This document shows positions 6,355 to 9,411 of a DNA stretch of 9,411 bases, in pieces. The notes under the pieces are model-generated. The model had not been told where the DNA came from and searched no databases. It was given only the letters and a program-made list of their open reading frames with translations. The translations under genes and the position numbers were made by a program. Position 1 is the stretch's first letter. Every line of letters begins with the position of its first letter. Origin of the DNA: Flavobacteriales bacterium (lineage in GTDB: Bacteria; Bacteroidota; Bacteroidia; Flavobacteriales_D; Parvicellaceae); assembly GCA_026993705.1 (NCBI GenBank), contig JALWSJ010000013.1, positions 1 through 9,411 of the forward strand. Direction: 5' to 3'.

Positions 6355-6393
6355 GAATTAGGGAGTCTTATGATTCCCTAATTCTGTTTTTTT
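6355..6393 (+). terminator. Terminator-like hairpin with T run immediately before atpG
   Basis: Bases 6355-6367 pair with 6372-6384 (13 pairs, one of them G-U), with the tetraloop TTAT. A T run (6387-6393) follows and ends two bases before the atpG start codon. In form this is an intrinsic terminator, yet it sits inside the operon. Leaky termination, or occlusion of the atpG start region by the hairpin, would lower gamma relative to alpha. The U-rich leader of atpG differs from the A-rich leaders of the other atp genes. Confidence 0.75.
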
Positions 6394-6395
6394 CT

Positions 6396-7274
6396 ATGGC
6401 AAACTTAAAAGAAATAAGAAATAGAATTACGTCCGTAAATTCTACTATGCAGATCACATCTGCTATGAAGATGGTTTCTGCGGCTAAGTTGAAGAGAGCT
6501 CAAGATGCAATTACTCAAATGCGTCCTTATGCTGAAAAATTACAAGAAATTCTAAGTAACCTTTCTTCTTCTTTGGATACTTCTGAAAATAAGTATGCAC
6601 AAGAGAGACCAGTGAAGAATGTTTTGATTATTGGTATTACTTCCAATAGAGGTTTGTGCGGTGGTTTTAATAATAATATTATTAAAAAAACGAAAACACT
6701 TTTGTATTCTGAATTTAAAGGATGCAATGTGTCTATTCTTACAGTAGGTAAGAAAATGAAGGAAGCCATTAAATACATGGAAAATGCTAAGAGTGAAGAT
6801 TCTATATATGCTCACCCTGAGGAAATATGGAATGATTTAACCTTTGCAAATAGTAGTAAGATTGCTGAATCAGTAATGAAAGCCTATGTTGAAGGAGCAT
6901 ATGACAAAGTTGTTTTGGTTTATAACTCTTTTAAGAATGCGGCTGTGCAGATAATTAAAAACGAACAGTTTTTACCTATTTTACCACCGGAAGCATCAAA
7001 TGACGCAAGTGCTATGGATTATATTTTTGACCCTTCTAAAGAAGAAATTGTAAAAGATTTAATACCTAATTCATTGAAAATACAGTTGTATAAAGCTTTG
7101 TTGGATTCTCATGCCTCAGAGCACGGAGCGAGAATGACAGCGATGCACCAAGCGACTGATAATGCTACGGAATTGAGAAATAGTCTTCAATTGACGTATA
7201 ATAAAGCTCGTCAGGCGGCTATTACTAATGAAATTCTTGAGATTGTTGGTGGTGCCGAAGCTTTAAATAACTAA
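6396..7274 (+). CDS. atpG: ATP synthase F1 subunit gamma
   Basis: Gamma is the central rotor shaft that couples c-ring rotation to the catalytic head. The 292-residue protein (E. coli 287) has the N-terminal helix motif LKEIRNRITSVNSTMQIT (4-21) continuing into AMKMVSAAKLKRAQ (23-36), the middle motif SNRGLCGGFN (83-92), and the C-terminal helix with SEHGARMTAMHQATDNA (241-257) and the signature AAITNEILEIVGGAEAL (274-290). Both coiled-coil helices are complete, so the subunit appears functional. It is the last gene of this operon; a strong terminator follows 28 nt after the stop. The start codon lies two bases after the T run of the preceding hairpin; no alternative in-frame start would keep the N-terminal motif. 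Confidence 0.96.
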   Translation: MANLKEIRNRITSVNSTMQITSAMKMVSAAKLKRAQDAITQMRPYAEKLQEILSNLSSSLDTSENKYAQERPVKNVLIIGITSNRGLCGGFNNNIIKKTKTLLYSEFKGCNVSILTVGKKMKEAIKYMENAKSEDSIYAHPEEIWNDLTFANSSKIAESVMKAYVEGAYDKVVLVYNSFKNAAVQIIKNEQFLPILPPEASNDASAMDYIFDPSKEEIVKDLIPNSLKIQLYKALLDSHASEHGARMTAMHQATDNATELRNSLQLTYNKARQAAITNEILEIVGGAEALNN

Positions 7275-7302
7275 TCGGTTTACATTAGAAAAAATTTTAT
7301 AG

Positions 7303-7335
7303 AAAGCTCGATAATTTATTATCGGGCTTTTTTTT
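7303..7335 (+). terminator. Intrinsic terminator of the atp operon
   Basis: A 12-bp stem (7303-7314 with 7319-7330, one G-U pair) with a TTTA loop is followed directly by eight T residues (7328-7335, the first three being part of the stem). It lies 28 nt after the atpG stop and is the clearest rho-independent terminator in the window. It confirms that atpG ends the transcription unit and that atpD and atpC are not immediately downstream. Confidence 0.9.
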
Positions 7336-7390
7336 ATGATTATAAAGGGGTAGTATCGTTGGATTTATCCTTTTTTCTTTTGAATAAAGG

Positions 7391-7457
7391 GCTATGCAAA
7401 GGAAATATTCATCGTCTAAGAAAACTAAATTCCGTTTTCTTTGCACTCACCTGTATC
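7391..7457 (+). repeat. Dispersed repeat family B, copy 3
   Basis: GGCTATGCAAA, the right half of the family B hairpin, is followed by the core ATTCATCGTCTAAGAAA (7407-7423), ACTAAA and CGTTTTCTTT. The left half of the hairpin (CATAGC) is missing here. The unit runs straight into family A, with GCGTTAGGGAT starting at 7458, 51 nt after the start of the core. A small ORF that can be drawn across this B-A junction is an artefact of the repeats. Confidence 0.7.
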
Positions 7458-7598
7458 GCGTTAGGGATAGGAGCGGCATCCTTTTGCCCTCTCTCCTTTT
7501 GGACGGCAAAAGATATAGCGGATAGCCCGACCCCAAAACACAAAAAGCACGTATCCCGATAGGGTATGTGCTTTTTGTGTTTTGGGGGAACGCCCAAA
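7458..7598 (+). repeat. Structured repeat family A, copy 2
   Basis: Same frame as 1803-1944: an identical 31-nt head, an identical 22-nt middle block (7508-7529) and an identical GGGGAACGCCCAAA tail. The second hairpin pairs 7481-7488 with 7505-7512 (8 bp perfect); one G-U pair of copy 1 is a G-C pair here. The long hairpin is a perfect 20-bp stem (7531-7550 with 7568-7587), extended by weaker pairs inside. Its sequence is unrelated to that of copy 1, though its length and position are the same. It lies between the convergent atp operon and cytochrome gene, ending two bases before the cytochrome stop codon complement, so it forms the 3' untranslated region of that mRNA. Confidence 0.85.
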
Positions 7599-7600
7599 TT

Positions 7601-8836
7601 TTACTCCAATTCTATCGGGTGTATTGAATCGTAAATGGTTATTGACAATGGATAGGTTTCGGGCAAATGGTTATACTTTTTATTCTCTTCAGTGGAACGA
7701 TGTTTGGAGACACTTACGCGGTAATACAAACCTTTTTGATTGGGAACTATAAAGTCGAATTTATAAGTTCTGCTTTCTTTCGGGTTAAGATTGTTGTCTC
7801 TTAGTTTTCTGGCTTTCGGGTGCCATTCCCATTCCTCACCAATTCTACTCGTCTTTTTATCAAAAAGTACCGAATCTTTGGTGTAGATAGCTTGTTCTAT
7901 CAAAATAAAACGTTCAGGGTCGCCTGTCGGTACTCTATGTCCGGCAAATTCATTTTTTAATGTTATGTTAAAATGTAGAGTATCCCCTGCTTTTACTTTT
8001 TTGATATTTAACGCCTGCTCTTTCATTGAAAGCCCATTCAACATCTTCGTAGGTTTATCTGCAAATTTAGGAATACCTGAGCCCGGAAAATAATGACGAT
8101 GACTTAATCTAGGTTCAAAGCCCGGAACGATTGCACGAGTGGTATCCGGCATATGGCAGTTTAAACACGTTTTCTTTCCGAAATAAGGACCTGCTTTCCA
8201 TTCATCCCCTGTTTGAAAGGTGCACGCCAATTTTGGAGTTACCACTGCAACCGCATTATGACAAGATATGCACAGTTTTTCGGAAAGATGAACCGTATCT
8301 TTTACTGTTTTATGAGGTGCTTTTGTAGTTCCGGTCGGGCCTATTATAGCACCGTTTCTGACGTGGCAACTAGCACAGTTTATACCTTCTTGTTGTAGTT
8401 TTTTGTCAAAGTGCGGGTTTGCTTCTTTTACGGGATGATAAATATCTCCGTTAATTAAACCTTTTACAATGGAATCTTGTTGATTTTGCAAAGGAATATG
8501 ACAATTGATGCACATAAATGGACTTGTTTCTTTCGCTAGTTCCGCTTGAAATTGCGGGTCTTCCCACGCGTGAGAGTGCGTAGAATATTTCCACTCTTCG
8601 TAGTGTTCTTTATGACAAGTACCGCAAGATTCGGCAGAAAGAGAAGTAAGCCCTTCAGGAATTTCCTGATTTGGAATTGCCTTGTCCCACGAATGCTCAA
8701 GTGGAGTTATTTTCTCTATTTCCTTAGCGTCAAAACTATCTATTTCACCGTTTGTAGCGGTTGTACACGAAAAAAGAAAAGCAACTGCACTCAATAGTAC
8801 AGTTGCTCTATTCATAACATTATGCGTTAACTTCAT
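7601..8836 (-). CDS. Five-haem c-type cytochrome lipoprotein (cytochrome c554-like)
   Basis: The 411-residue protein has five CXXCH haem-binding motifs: CGTCH (71-75), CINCH (109-113), CASCH (154-158), CISCH (189-193) and CLNCH (224-228). The N-terminus is a hydrophobic signal ending in LFSC, with C24 the likely lipidation site, so the protein should be exported and membrane-anchored. After the haem region, about 275-405 looks like a beta-rich domain containing NEFAGHRVPTGDPERF (295-310); I recall the AGH-PTG pattern from the cytochrome c554/c-prime family. Electron transfer is inferred; substrate and partner are unknown. M8 is an alternative start that would leave a shorter, typical lipoprotein signal. 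It is 22 nt downstream of the rhodanese gene and probably co-transcribed with it. No catalytic signature for nitrite, hydroxylamine or tetrathionate reduction is recognisable to me. Confidence 0.85.
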   Translation of the reverse strand: MKLTHNVMNRATVLLSAVAFLFSCTTATNGEIDSFDAKEIEKITPLEHSWDKAIPNQEIPEGLTSLSAESCGTCHKEHYEEWKYSTHSHAWEDPQFQAELAKETSPFMCINCHIPLQNQQDSIVKGLINGDIYHPVKEANPHFDKKLQQEGINCASCHVRNGAIIGPTGTTKAPHKTVKDTVHLSEKLCISCHNAVAVVTPKLACTFQTGDEWKAGPYFGKKTCLNCHMPDTTRAIVPGFEPRLSHRHYFPGSGIPKFADKPTKMLNGLSMKEQALNIKKVKAGDTLHFNITLKNEFAGHRVPTGDPERFILIEQAIYTKDSVLFDKKTSRIGEEWEWHPKARKLRDNNLNPKESRTYKFDFIVPNQKGLYYRVSVSKHRSTEENKKYNHLPETYPLSITIYDSIHPIELE

Positions 8837-8858
8837 ATTTTATTCCAATACTTAAATT

Positions 8859-9296
8859 CTAGTGATGCTGTTTAGCCCAAGCGTTGTATCCGCCCATAAG
8901 GTTATAAACTTCTTTAAATCCCATTTGATGCATCATTCTCATAGCTTGAGAACTACGTCCTCCAACGGCACAATATACATAAACCGGTTTGTTTTTATCT
9001 AATTTTTGAATGTTTTCTGCAAAATTATCAGCAATATTAATGTTTTTTGCTCCTTCTATGTATCCACGATTAAATTCTCCCGGAGTACGTACATCCACCA
9101 ACTGCCCTTTACCACTTTTTATCAATTTCTCAAATTCAGCCACATCAACATTTTTAGCAATAGCTTGTTCTTGTTTACCTGCTGTTTGTGCTGTTGTAGT
9201 TTGCGAATCATGACTGTGGTCTTGAGCATTTTCTTCACTACAAGACAATAACGAAACCGCCGATAAAACAAGGATAGATTTTACAATTTTATTCAT
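8859..9296 (-). CDS. Single-domain rhodanese-like lipoprotein
   Basis: The 145-residue protein has an N-terminal lipoprotein signal with LLSC at 16-19 (lipidated C19 expected), a polar His/Gln/Thr-rich linker (about 20-48) and one rhodanese domain (about 50-142). The domain has VDVRTPGEF (67-75), the active-site loop CAVGGRS (109-115) with the persulfide-forming cysteine C109, and the closing motif NLMGGYNAW (132-140). It should be an exported, membrane-tethered sulfurtransferase or persulfide carrier; the donor and acceptor are unknown. It ends in His-His, and a Met/His cluster (MRMMHQM, 119-125) could bind metal, which is speculative. It is the first gene of the minus-strand pair; no clean TAnnTTTG promoter is seen upstream (closest is TAACTTTA, about 25 nt before the start codon). 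Confidence 0.9.
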   Translation of the reverse strand: MNKIVKSILVLSAVSLLSCSEENAQDHSHDSQTTTAQTAGKQEQAIAKNVDVAEFEKLIKSGKGQLVDVRTPGEFNRGYIEGAKNINIADNFAENIQKLDKNKPVYVYCAVGGRSSQAMRMMHQMGFKEVYNLMGGYNAWAKQHH

Positions 9297-9380
9297 TTTT
9301 CTATTATTTAATGATGAACTTGTTTAAAGTTAACTTACTAAACTACGCGTAAAGCATTATATTTTCTGGACTTCAGCTAA

Positions 9381-9411
9381 TTTTTATTCCATAGCTAATG
9401 GCTATGCAATA
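9381..9411 (+). repeat. Family B repeat, copy 4, cut by the window end
   Basis: TTTATTCCATAGC, a 5-nt loop and GCTATGCAA (hairpin arms 9390-9395 and 9401-9406) match the start of the family B unit at 2031-2054. The core ATTCATCGTCTAAG would be expected just past the window end, so membership rests on the hairpin part alone. The rest of 9297-9380 is AT-rich upstream sequence of the rhodanese gene with nothing else I can identify. Confidence 0.5.

Noticed and set aside
6355..6384. Relationship between the atpG-proximal hairpin (ATTAGGGA/TCCCTAAT) and the GCGTTAGGGAT repeat junction
   Set aside because: Only TTAGGGA is shared, with no flanking similarity, which is expected by chance in AT-rich intergenic DNA.
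7359..7562. 67-codon plus-strand ORF starting MDLSFFLLNK
   Set aside because: It is made almost entirely of family B and family A repeat sequence, crosses two hairpin arms and has no recognisable domain. Such ORFs arise in every copy of the repeat.
7409..7597. 62-codon minus-strand ORF across the second family A repeat
   Set aside because: Same reason: it reads through the repeat and the 20-bp stem, with repeated KHKKH-type residues on each arm from the palindrome.

Overview
The window looks like chromosomal DNA of a member of the Bacteroidota, most likely class Flavobacteriia. The evidence is: AT-rich DNA; A-rich rather than Shine-Dalgarno leaders before most start codons; promoter-like sites of the Bacteroidota type (TTG, about 20 nt, TAnnTTTG); an ATP synthase cluster ordered B-E-F-H-A-G without atpD and atpC; an F0 subunit a with a signal peptide and a long N-terminal extension; and lipoprotein signals on the respiratory-type proteins. 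I do not name a genus.

Layout. Bases 1-421 hold no gene. They contain two roughly 100-bp direct repeats (family D) around an inverted copy of a second repeat (family B). An aspartate kinase gene (422-1693) follows. Bases 1694-2230 are again non-coding and repeat-filled: a degenerate D copy on the minus strand, a structured repeat with a long hairpin (family A), and a MITE-like unit with imperfect terminal inverted repeats and a possible target duplication. A consensus promoter at 2162-2191 then starts the F-type ATP synthase operon atpBEFHAG (2231-7274), which ends in a strong intrinsic terminator (7303-7335). Bases 7336-7600 carry a B repeat fused to a second A repeat. On the minus strand, convergent with the operon, lie a five-haem c-type cytochrome lipoprotein (7601-8836) and, just upstream in the same transcription unit, a one-domain rhodanese lipoprotein (8859-9296). 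The window ends inside another B copy.

How the genes work together. AtpB, AtpE and AtpF are the membrane F0 sector. AtpH, AtpA and AtpG are delta, alpha and gamma of F1. Beta and epsilon must be encoded elsewhere. The operon carries three intergenic signals where subunit stoichiometry changes: a 17-bp perfect hairpin after atpE (many c, then b), a TTG/TAnnTTTG promoter-like site before atpA (one delta, then three alpha), and a 13-bp terminator-like hairpin with a T run directly before atpG (three alpha, then one gamma). That these tune subunit ratios is inference. The rhodanese/cytochrome pair looks like an envelope-anchored sulfur or electron-transfer module of unknown substrate.

The least ordinary content is non-coding. 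Families A, B and D share a GCGTTAGGGAT junction, B sits exactly 51 nt from that junction in two independent copies, and the two A copies keep a long hairpin whose sequence is completely different between copies. I see no CRISPR array, phage gene, transposase, tRNA or rRNA.
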